Shown here in pieces: positions 1 through 5,522 of a DNA stretch of 28,674 nt; position 1 is the first letter of the stretch, and each line of letters opens with the position of its first letter. Origin of the DNA: Proteobacteria bacterium ST_bin16 (lineage in GTDB: Bacteria; Pseudomonadota; Gammaproteobacteria; Burkholderiales; Nitrosomonadaceae); NCBI GenBank assembly GCA_002083595.1, contig MSXT01000025.1, forward strand, positions 7,727 through 36,400, written 5' to 3'. The notes beneath the pieces are model-generated. The model was given only the letters and a program-made list of their open reading frames with translations. It made no database searches and was not told where the DNA came from. Position numbers and translations under genes: made by a program.

Positions 1-11
1 GCTCGTGCAGT

Positions 12-33
12 CAATTAATCAGTGTTTCCTTAG
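12..33 (-). repeat. Solo copy of a short dispersed end motif
   Basis: Read on the minus strand this is CTAAGGAAACACTGATTAAT plus two bases. It matches 19 of 22 positions of 18943-18964, and its core (AAGGAA, CTGA) matches the left end of the palindromic element at 5342. It lies about 75 bp past the stop of the FixJ-type regulator. The rest of positions 1-106 shows no gene. Confidence 0.45.
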
Positions 34-106
34 TGTAATGCTTGTTAGAAATTGCGTCATGGAAGGTGTGTGATCTTTGCGGCGCCGTTTGTCCGGTAGA
101 GCGGCA

Positions 107-724
107 TCATTCGCTCAACTCGCTTTCGCGTGCAATGCGCGCGAGATCCAGCAGATTATTGGCGCCGGTCTTTTGCATGATCTTGGATTTGTGGATTTCC
201 ACCGTGCGATAGCTGATACCCAGATAAGAGCCGATTTCCTTATTGGAATGTCCTTGCACCGCGAGAAGCATGACTTCCCGTTCACGCCGGGTGAGCTTTG
301 TCAGGCATGTGGTTATTTCCCGGTTTTGCGTGGCGTCACTCAATCGTTTTTTGGCTTCGGTAAACGCAGCACGCACGCAAATCAAGAGTTTTTCCCGGAT
401 CACCGGTTTGGTCAGGAAATCGATCGCGCCGCCTTTGATTGCCCTGACACTCATGGGAATGTCGCCATGCCCGGTCAGAAAAATGACCGGCAGCAAAATC
501 TTCCGCCAAGCCAATTCTTCCTGGAGTTGCAAACCATCCATTCCAGGCATTTTTACGTCAATGATGACACAACCGAAAAAATCCGGACGGTAAGCATTCA
601 GAAAAGTTTTAGCGTTTTCGAAGGATTGCACCCGCATACCGGCCTGTTCGATCATCAATGTGAGGGAATCGCGCACGGCTGCGTCGTCATCTACGATAAA
701 AACGGTGGGTTCGTGCATGATCAT
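107..724 (-). CDS. FixJ/TodT-family response regulator
   Basis: A 205-residue two-component response regulator that should bind DNA when phosphorylated by the adjacent kinase. The receiver domain (about residues 6-120) has the acidic cluster DDD at 12-14, the phospho-acceptor Asp56 in CVIIDVKMPG and the conserved lysine in FLTKP. A LuxR-type helix-turn-helix fills the C-terminus (LTRREREVMLL, then GISYRTVEIHKSKIMQK). This receiver-plus-LuxR order is that of the FixJ/TodT/StyR branch. Its ATG overlaps the TGA of the upstream kinase gene as ATGA, so the two are translationally coupled; another ATG lies two codons further in. Length is normal for the family. The target genes are not shown by the sequence. 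The divergent sbtA operon with the dyad at 2303-2320 is the nearest candidate, by inference only. Confidence 0.9.
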   Translation of the reverse strand: MIMHEPTVFIVDDDAAVRDSLTLMIEQAGMRVQSFENAKTFLNAYRPDFFGCVIIDVKMPGMDGLQLQEELAWRKILLPVIFLTGHGDIPMSVRAIKGGAIDFLTKPVIREKLLICVRAAFTEAKKRLSDATQNREITTCLTKLTRREREVMLLAVQGHSNKEIGSYLGISYRTVEIHKSKIMQKTGANNLLDLARIARESELSE

Positions 725-2217
725 GGTCCAAAGGGGAGGGTGAAATGGAATTTTGCGCCTGTTTTTGCATCGGAATCAACCCAGAGTTGACCGCCGTTGT
801 CTTCGATCAACGCACGGCTGATCGAAAGTCCCATGCCGATGCCGGATGGCTTGGTGGTAAAAAAAGGCTCGAATATACGCTTTGCTACCATTTGATCAAA
901 TCCCGGGCCGTTATCCTGCACGATCACAACCGCGACATCTTCATCATTGACAGTCTGCACCGTGGTGGTGATTGTCAGAACCGGGAAATCGATGTTGCGC
1001 ATCGCTTCGATAGCATTTCTGAAGAGATTGACCAGAACTTTTTGTATCTGCGTGCGGTTACACTGGACTGCCGGGAGATTCTGCTGCAAATGCAGTATCG
1101 GGTGAAATCTTCCGTAGCCGTCATTGTATACAATGCTCAGCGCGCCATGAATGACATCGGTCAAGTTTGACCGTTCGGTCACCAATTCGCCTTTTTGCAG
1201 AAAAGCCAGCAGTTCGTGCAAGCTGCGTCCGGCCCGTTGGGCTTGTTCCACGCAACCTTGCAACGCGCGCTTTAAATTGTCCGTGCTGAAGCTGTCGTTA
1301 TTCAGTGCATGCAGCACCACTTCGCTGTAAGCGGAGATTGCCGCCAGCGGCTGATTGAGTTCATGCGCGATTGCGGAAGCCGTGCGTGCCGCTACTTGCT
1401 GCTTGAGAATATTTTCGGTTTCGTTGCGGTGCACTTGCAGTTTTTTCTGGATGTTTTTCTGTTCTGTGACGTCGCGTGTAACGCCGATCAGGCGGTGCGG
1501 GCACCCGGCTTCAAAATATACCCGGCCCCTGGCGGATATCCAGCGTTCAACGCCGTTAATGGGATTGATAATGCGGTATTGCGCTTTGAATTCGCCATTG
1601 CTGTTGGGATCCATCGCTTTATCGATAGCCGCTTGCCGTGCCTCACGATCTTCCGGATGTATTGCGGCGACGAATTCTTCGTAACTGACGGTTTTCTCGG
1701 AATGCTTGCCCCACAGCTTGCGCATTTGCCGGTCCCAATAAATGATATTGCGCTTGAAGTCGTAGTCAAAAATACCCAAACCGGCTGCTTGCTTGGCCAA
1801 ACGCAGACGTTCCTCGCTGGAACGCAGCGCATCTTCGGTATCGAGACGCCGGTTGGCGATCGTGAATAGAATCAGGATGAAAAGTTGTTGTCCCGTTTTG
1901 ATGGGGCTGAGACTGATATCCAGCAATATTTCTTTGCCATCGCGGTTTAATGCGATCAATTCATTGCCAACACTCAAGGAGCGCTTTACCGGCCGGTTCA
2001 AGAACAGCCGTTGATAGTAGCGGTACTGTTTGCGATAGCGGGGTGCGATCAGCATTTCGATGGCCAGCCCTTTCATTTCATCCGCGCTGTAACCCAGCAA
2101 TTGTTGTGCTGTCGGATTCGCCAAGACGATATGTCCCGTGTTTTCAGTCAACAGCATCGCATCCGCCGCTGCATCGAACACTGTCCGGAAATTCAAGCTT
2201 TTCACTGCGCTGCTCAC
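721..2217 (-). CDS. PAS-domain sensor histidine kinase, FixL-like
   Basis: A 498-residue kinase partnered with the FixJ-type regulator. It has no membrane span, so it should be cytoplasmic. Two PAS domains are visible, at about 10-125 and 135-252; the second ends in the PAC-like GVTRDVTEQK. The dimerisation/phospho-acceptor box AIAHELNQPLAAI puts the acceptor at His285; the HELNQPL form is typical of FixL/DctB-class kinases. An HATPase domain follows, with the N box (NLFRNAIEAM), DNGPGF and GIGMGLSISRALI. The region of the first PAS that would hold the FixL heme-binding histidine reads RYRKQYRYYQR, with no histidine, so an oxygen-sensing heme is unlikely. The gene overlaps the regulator by 4 bp. 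The signal sensed is unknown. Confidence 0.9.
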   Translation of the reverse strand: MSSAVKSLNFRTVFDAAADAMLLTENTGHIVLANPTAQQLLGYSADEMKGLAIEMLIAPRYRKQYRYYQRLFLNRPVKRSLSVGNELIALNRDGKEILLDISLSPIKTGQQLFILILFTIANRRLDTEDALRSSEERLRLAKQAAGLGIFDYDFKRNIIYWDRQMRKLWGKHSEKTVSYEEFVAAIHPEDREARQAAIDKAMDPNSNGEFKAQYRIINPINGVERWISARGRVYFEAGCPHRLIGVTRDVTEQKNIQKKLQVHRNETENILKQQVAARTASAIAHELNQPLAAISAYSEVVLHALNNDSFSTDNLKRALQGCVEQAQRAGRSLHELLAFLQKGELVTERSNLTDVIHGALSIVYNDGYGRFHPILHLQQNLPAVQCNRTQIQKVLVNLFRNAIEAMRNIDFPVLTITTTVQTVNDEDVAVVIVQDNGPGFDQMVAKRIFEPFFTTKPSGIGMGLSISRALIEDNGGQLWVDSDAKTGAKFHFTLPFGP

Positions 2218-2302
2218 ATTATTTTCCTGCTGTTGAATTCGAGTGCGTACTGCTGTGAAGCTTACGATAAAAACCTGTAATTTTCTATCAATTTGTTGAT
2301 AT

Positions 2303-2320
2303 GTAAGGGTTTGCCCTTAC
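2303..2320. promoter_or_regulatory. Perfect inverted repeat, candidate operator
   Basis: GTAAGGG-TTTG-CCCTTAC is a perfect 7-bp dyad with a 4-bp centre. It lies 86 bp upstream of the kinase ATG and 218 bp upstream of the secreted peptide. Response regulators of the FixJ/StyR branch bind palindromes of about this size, so it could be the target of the neighbouring regulator. It could also be just an RNA hairpin. Confidence 0.4.
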
Positions 2321-2391
2321 GTGTCAGCACGAATATTGCCCCCTGTTTTTCTCTTGTAGGATTTGCCAGGTAGGGAATATGACGCGAGTTT

Positions 2392-2443
2392 GCCCACCAT
2401 TCCATTCCGTTTGCATCGTCTAAGTTTGCTGGTGGGCTTTTTT
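2392..2443 (+). terminator. Terminator-like hairpin in the leader of the sbtA operon
   Basis: GCCCACCA (2392-2399) pairs perfectly with TGGTGGGC (2430-2437) across a 30-nt loop and is followed at once by six T residues. No plus-strand gene ends upstream in this window. It therefore either stops antisense or leader transcription, or acts as an attenuator for the peptide-sbtA operon. The loop is long for a simple terminator. Confidence 0.4.
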
Positions 2444-2537
2444 CAATCGTGCGGATTATTGGAGGCATTAACCGCGTTCGGCGGCGTGTTGTTTTCACTA
2501 CATGATATTAACCCCTTTAACTGTTTGGAGAAACGAA

Positions 2538-2711
2538 ATGAGTAGAAAAATAATAGCTTACGGACTTGTTCTGACTACGCTATCCCTATTGCCTGGCCAA
2601 GTATTCGCTGCCGGGCAAGTGCAGGCCGGTTGTAAAGAGAGTGCGGTCAAAGCTAAAACAAGTCCCGATACGACACTTCCCGATGTAACACGTAGAGTCT
2701 CCCTCGTTTAA
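2538..2711 (+). CDS. Small secreted peptide preceding sbtA
   Basis: A 57-residue protein of no family I recognise. The start is set by GGAG seven bases before ATG 2538. Residues 1 to about 25 form a clear signal peptide: MSRK, a hydrophobic core (LVLTTLSLLPG), then a QVFAAG cleavage region. The predicted mature part is only about 32 residues, polar, with one cysteine and no repeats. It ends 28 bp before the SbtA start and there is no terminator between them, so the two are probably co-transcribed. It could be a periplasmic accessory peptide of the transporter or a translated leader. The signal peptide and ribosome site support real translation; function is unknown. Confidence 0.6.
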   Translation: MSRKIIAYGLVLTTLSLLPGQVFAAGQVQAGCKESAVKAKTSPDTTLPDVTRRVSLV

Positions 2712-2739
2712 TAATTATTCGTATAAGAGGAGTGTAACC

Positions 2740-3732
2740 ATGTCTCTGTCCAGTCTTCTCGTACCGGCGATACTTTTTTTCGCGCTGGGTATGTTTGCTT
2801 GCCTCATCAAATCGGATCTGAAATTTCCGCCCGATATGCACAAGATGATTGTGATCTACTTGCTGATCGGTATCGGACTCCATGGCGGTAAAGCGCTTGC
2901 CAGTTCTGATATGGGATCTGCGATTCCTGCCGTATGGGCGGCACTTGCGTTTGGTTGCGGGTTGCCCATCGTGGCTTATATTATTTTGCGGGCACTGGGA
3001 AAAATCGATCCACTCAATGCCGCCGCCATTTCCGCGCACTATGGTTCGGTCAGCGCAGGAACCTATATGACGGCAGTTGCGTTTTTGGGGGGCATCGGTG
3101 TGACGTATGAAGCCTATCCCGTGATTATGCTGGCGATCATGGAGTCGCCCGCGATCATGATCGGTTTGGTGCTGGCCGGTTATTCCCGGAAAGTCTTGGG
3201 CGGGGCCACCAAAGCCGACAAAGGAATGTATAAACATCTGATCATCGAAGCCTTCACCAACGGAAGTATTCTGCTGTTGTTCGGTTCGATGGCGATCGGC
3301 TGGGTGGTTTCCGATCCGAGCTACAAGAAAATTGAGCCATTCTTTGAACTCATCTTCATGGGTGCGCTGTGTATATTCCTGTGCGATATGGGGATGGAAG
3401 CCGGAAAAAGACTATCAGAATTTAAGAGCGTTGGAGTTTTCCTGGTCTGTTTCGGCATTGCGATGCCATTGATCGGTGCGGTATGCGGATTGTTTGTCGG
3501 TCACTTCCTCTTGGGGTACTCAATCGGCGGTATCACCCTGGTAACCGTACTCGCAGCCAGCTGCTCCTATATCGCGGTGCCGCCGGCAATGCGTCTTGCG
3601 ATTCCGGAGGCGAATCCATCGTTTTATCTGACGCTGTCGCTCGGGGTGACTTTCCCATTCAACGTGGTGGTCGGTATTCCTATGTACTATGCGGCTGCCC
3701 AGTACTTGCACGAGACTTATTATCCGTGGTGA
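2740..3732 (+). CDS. sbtA: SbtA-type sodium-dependent bicarbonate transporter
   Basis: A 330-residue inner-membrane protein of the SbtA family (PF05982, formerly DUF897), which in cyanobacteria takes up bicarbonate with Na+. About ten hydrophobic segments run along the protein. Family blocks are recognisable: SAHYGSVSAGTY (98-109) and CSYIAVPPAMR (275-285) followed by IPEANPSFYLTLSLGVTFPF. A soluble stretch around residues 190-232 separates the two halves, as in SbtA. The ribosome site AGGAG lies just upstream of ATG 2740. Downstream lies a PII-like gene, the usual SbtA partner (SbtB), which strengthens the call. In a nitrifier that fixes CO2 it would supply inorganic carbon. Transport activity and ion dependence are inferred from the family. 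Confidence 0.88.
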   Translation: MSLSSLLVPAILFFALGMFACLIKSDLKFPPDMHKMIVIYLLIGIGLHGGKALASSDMGSAIPAVWAALAFGCGLPIVAYIILRALGKIDPLNAAAISAHYGSVSAGTYMTAVAFLGGIGVTYEAYPVIMLAIMESPAIMIGLVLAGYSRKVLGGATKADKGMYKHLIIEAFTNGSILLLFGSMAIGWVVSDPSYKKIEPFFELIFMGALCIFLCDMGMEAGKRLSEFKSVGVFLVCFGIAMPLIGAVCGLFVGHFLLGYSIGGITLVTVLAASCSYIAVPPAMRLAIPEANPSFYLTLSLGVTFPFNVVVGIPMYYAAAQYLHETYYPW

Positions 3733-3787
3733 TGGACATTTTCGCCGTTGGTTTGGTTACGCATGATTGAAAGCATATTGAGTATGG

Positions 3788-3815
3788 GGCAGCGATGCGA
3801 TGAAGAATCGCTGCC
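3788..3815 (+). promoter_or_regulatory. Hairpin in the sbtA-sbtB spacer
   Basis: GGCAGCGAT pairs perfectly with ATCGCTGCC across a 10-nt loop, 55 bp past the sbtA stop. There is no T run, so it is a weak terminator at best. It could be a transcript-end stabiliser that lets sbtA and sbtB be expressed at different levels. Confidence 0.4.
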
Positions 3816-3831
3816 TGCCACGATGCGGAAT

Positions 3832-3877
3832 ATTTCAATCAAAAAAGCACCGGCTGGAATGTATCAGTGATTGAAAT
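3832..3877. promoter_or_regulatory. Long-spaced 10-bp inverted repeat upstream of sbtB
   Basis: ATTTCAATCA (3832-3841) and TGATTGAAAT (3868-3877) are perfect reverse complements separated by 26 bp, about 75 bp before the sbtB start. This could be a two-site operator or an RNA hairpin. No regulator can be assigned. Confidence 0.4.
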
Positions 3878-3951
3878 GACTCAGGATAACCTCAGGAATT
3901 GGTCCGGAATGTGCGGAGCCTGAGTACGATATAAACAATTTTGGGAGAGAA

Positions 3952-4284
3952 ATGATGGTGTTAAGACCAGATATTTTAGTGACTATGAAGCGCATCGAGA
4001 TCGTCATTGATGAAAAGTCGCTGGATGATATGCTGCAGCTGCTGCGGGATGCCGATGTGCGTGGCTACACAGTCATCAAAAGGGCAGGAGGGCTGGGTTC
4101 AACTGGTGAGCGCAACCCGGATGATTATGTGCTGGAAGAACATAATGCGGTGATGGTTCTCGCTTGCGAAGAAAGTCAGGCAGAGAAGGTCATCATGACG
4201 CTTCAACCGAAACTAAAGGACTTCGGTGGTATGTGCCTGATTTCCGATTGCCAATGGGTGATGGGACCGGCCATTTCATTTTAA
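3952..4284 (+). CDS. PII-like regulator, SbtB/CPII type
   Basis: A 110-residue member of the PII superfamily. The ferredoxin-like pattern is visible: KRIEIVIDEKSLDDMLQLLRDADVRGYTVIKRAGG, then a short T-loop region (about 46-62), then the strand NAVMVLACEESQAEKVIMTL. The loop lacks the Tyr-containing uridylylation segment of GlnB/GlnK, so this is not a classical nitrogen PII. SbtB of cyanobacteria and CPII of chemolithoautotrophs sit beside bicarbonate transporter genes and bind adenine nucleotides; position here, 219 bp after sbtA on the same strand, fits that role. Near the C-terminus Cys95 and Cys100 are close together (GGMCLISDC), a possible redox or metal pair. The start has GGGAG upstream; ATG 3955 or 3985 are alternatives. 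Confidence 0.82.
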   Translation: MMVLRPDILVTMKRIEIVIDEKSLDDMLQLLRDADVRGYTVIKRAGGLGSTGERNPDDYVLEEHNAVMVLACEESQAEKVIMTLQPKLKDFGGMCLISDCQWVMGPAISF

Positions 4285-4331
4285 CCGGATCACTATCACC
4301 GCCTGGACAGTAGTCCTTGCGTATCAAACTG

Positions 4332-4357
4332 AATCCCGGCTGTGATCAGCCGGGATT
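4332..4357. terminator. Strong hairpin after sbtB
   Basis: AATCCCGGCTG pairs perfectly with CAGCCGGGATT across a TGAT loop, an 11-bp GC-rich stem 47 bp past the sbtB stop. The tail ATTATT is only moderately T-rich. It would also lie right after the stop of the possible minus-strand gene at 4356, so it may act in both directions. Confidence 0.6.
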
Positions 4358-4499
4358 ATTCATGCAAACCTTTTCCTGGAATTGTAAAAAACTGTGCGAT
4401 CAATCGTGAAAGCGCAGTTCCAGCTGATTGCTGCACTACCTCCGCCGGATGACGCATTTCAAGCGGGCTGCCGCTCTTGTCAACACTATCTTTACTCAT
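4356..4499 (-). CDS. Possible small hypothetical protein
   Basis: A 47-residue frame starting MSKDSVDKSGSPLEMRHP and ending in IPGKGLHE. I do not recognise it. In favour: it is open from ATG to TAA, composition is protein-like with an amphipathic middle (VVQQSAGTALSRLIAQFF), and a strong hairpin lies right at its stop. Against: no good ribosome site and no homologue known to me. It may be a remnant of a longer gene. Confidence 0.25.
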   Translation of the reverse strand: MSKDSVDKSGSPLEMRHPAEVVQQSAGTALSRLIAQFFTIPGKGLHE

Positions 4500-4689
4500 A
4501 CTCGTGCCGGATAACGGTCTTCGTTTTATCGCTATTATGCCCGAGCACCAAACCCTATGGCGTATAAGGGCTTACGCTTAAGTGCTCGCACAGATTTTTC
4601 AACCCGTTGTTCCCACGTAATATTCAAAACAGCTGAATAGATTGGATCGCCGTTTTGCTTGAGAAAATTACTGGAGGAGGTATAAAACC

Positions 4690-5091
4690 ATGGCTTGGAA
4701 AAATATTATGGTTACGTGCTGGATGGTTTTTTTCATTATTGGGTGTTTTTTATGGAGTCCGCACTTATTCGCAGCGGAAGCGGAAAAAGGGGAGACGGAG
4801 ATTCAAAGGCGATTACTTTGATAAGATTCCATTAAGCCCGGGCATGAAGGACACAAATTGTGGCTACACCATGGCGACCTTAAAGTTTTAGTGTTGCTTG
4901 ACGCGGTTTTCCTGTTTTTGTATGGCCCGTTTCCGGATGAGGCGAAATTAGGCGTGATGTTTTGCTATTACAACAAAGAAGATAAACGGTATGATCTAAA
5001 GAGGAAGGGTGGTGAAGCAGTTTATCGGCGATCACCCGATATTAGATTCTTACAGGTCTCGGAAACGGAATGGATTACAAAATTTTACTGA
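4690..5091 (+). pseudogene. Disrupted gene for a small secreted protein
   Basis: ATG 4690 has a near-perfect ribosome site (GGAGGAGG, 9 bp upstream) and begins a good signal peptide: MAWKN, a hydrophobic core (MVFFIIGCFLW), then LFAAEAEKG. The frame then meets TGA and TAA back to back at 4819-4824, yet the same frame is open again to 5091 and reads as a plausible protein (PGHEGHKLWLHHGDLKVLVLLD, split here by no stop). Between about 4800 and 4842 the +1 frame reads FKGDYFDKIPLSPG. Two compensating single-base indels would restore one continuous ~130-residue secreted protein. It is either decayed or carries sequencing errors. The 3' end overlaps the next gene by 22 bp. Family unknown. Confidence 0.5.
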
Positions 5092-5342
5092 CGGTTTTCG
5101 CTACGGTGTTTATCGCGGAACTGGGTGACAAAACGCAATTGGCCACGATGTTGTTTGCCGCCGACAAGGAAGTCAGCAAGCTGACGGTATTTGTCGGCGC
5201 ATCGCTGGCGCTCATTGCGACTTCGGCGCTCGGTGTGCTGGCTGGCAGCGTGATTTCCGATTATATCAGCGAAAAACATTTGCACTATATCGCAGGGGTG
5301 GGGTTTATTCTGATTGGTGCGTGGACGCTGATTAAGGCCTAA
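5070..5342 (+). CDS. Half-size GDT1/UPF0016 cation transporter
   Basis: A 90-residue membrane protein of the GDT1/TMEM165 (UPF0016) family, whose members move Mn2+ and Ca2+ out of the cytosol. The family signature E-x-G-D-K-T/S appears once, as ELGDKTQ at 17-23 in the first helix; two more helices follow (about 40-63 and 72-89). Full-length bacterial members carry two such repeats. A single-repeat protein must pair with itself or with a second half gene, and I see no second half here. The C-terminus (YIAGVGFILIGAWTLIKA) matches a complete repeat end, so it does not look truncated. Its TAA stop shares its last base with the palindromic element at 5342. No strong ribosome site is visible. Confidence 0.85.
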   Translation: MDYKILLTVFATVFIAELGDKTQLATMLFAADKEVSKLTVFVGASLALIATSALGVLAGSVISDYISEKHLHYIAGVGFILIGAWTLIKA

Positions 5343-5480
5343 GGAAGCTCTGAAAACTACTACGCTCGGTCATGCCGTGTTGAAATCAGCCTCAAAATGC
5401 TCATTTACATTTGTAAACTGCGCCTTTTCGTCCGATTTCGCCTTGCCTGATCGTCGCTCGCTACCTTTTCAGAGCTTCCT
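5342..5480. repeat. 139-bp palindromic MITE-like element
   Basis: The ends are perfect 15-bp inverted repeats, AGGAAGCTCTGAAAA and TTTTCAGAGCTTCCT. The interior is a long imperfect palindrome: the left arm (GAAATCAGCC, AAAATGC, TTTAC) is mirrored by the right arm (GTAAA, GCCTTTT, GATTTCGCC), with TTTAC-ATTT-GTAAA at the centre. There is no coding capacity. It sits between two convergent genes and begins at the last base of the GDT1 stop codon. It could act as a bidirectional terminator. I recall similar intergenic repeats in Nitrosomonas-like genomes, but copy number cannot be checked here. Confidence 0.7.
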
Positions 5481-5522
5481 CGGGAGGAGATAGAACGCGC
5501 GGTGCGTAGCTAACTGTGAATG

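Larger units (their letters stand above)
2218..2537. other. Divergent intergenic region between the kinase and the sbtA operon
   Basis: 320 bp with no convincing gene; a 78-codon minus-strand frame here has no family features or ribosome site. It holds a perfect 18-bp dyad (2303-2320) and a terminator-like hairpin with a T run (2392-2443), listed separately. It should carry promoters for both directions, but I see no clear -35/-10 pair. Confidence 0.6.
4285..4689. other. Intergenic region after sbtB
   Basis: About 400 bp. It contains the sbtB hairpin (4332-4357) and a possible 47-codon minus-strand gene (4356-4499). From about 4535 to 4670 a minus-strand frame is open (ending in PLYAIGFGARA then a stop) but has no ATG start or ribosome site, so I do not call it. 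It may be gene debris. The right end holds the ribosome site of the gene starting at 4690. Confidence 0.5.

Noticed and set aside
2262..2498. 78-codon minus-strand frame upstream of the kinase
   Set aside because: No ribosome site or family match; it runs through the dyad and the terminator-like hairpin.
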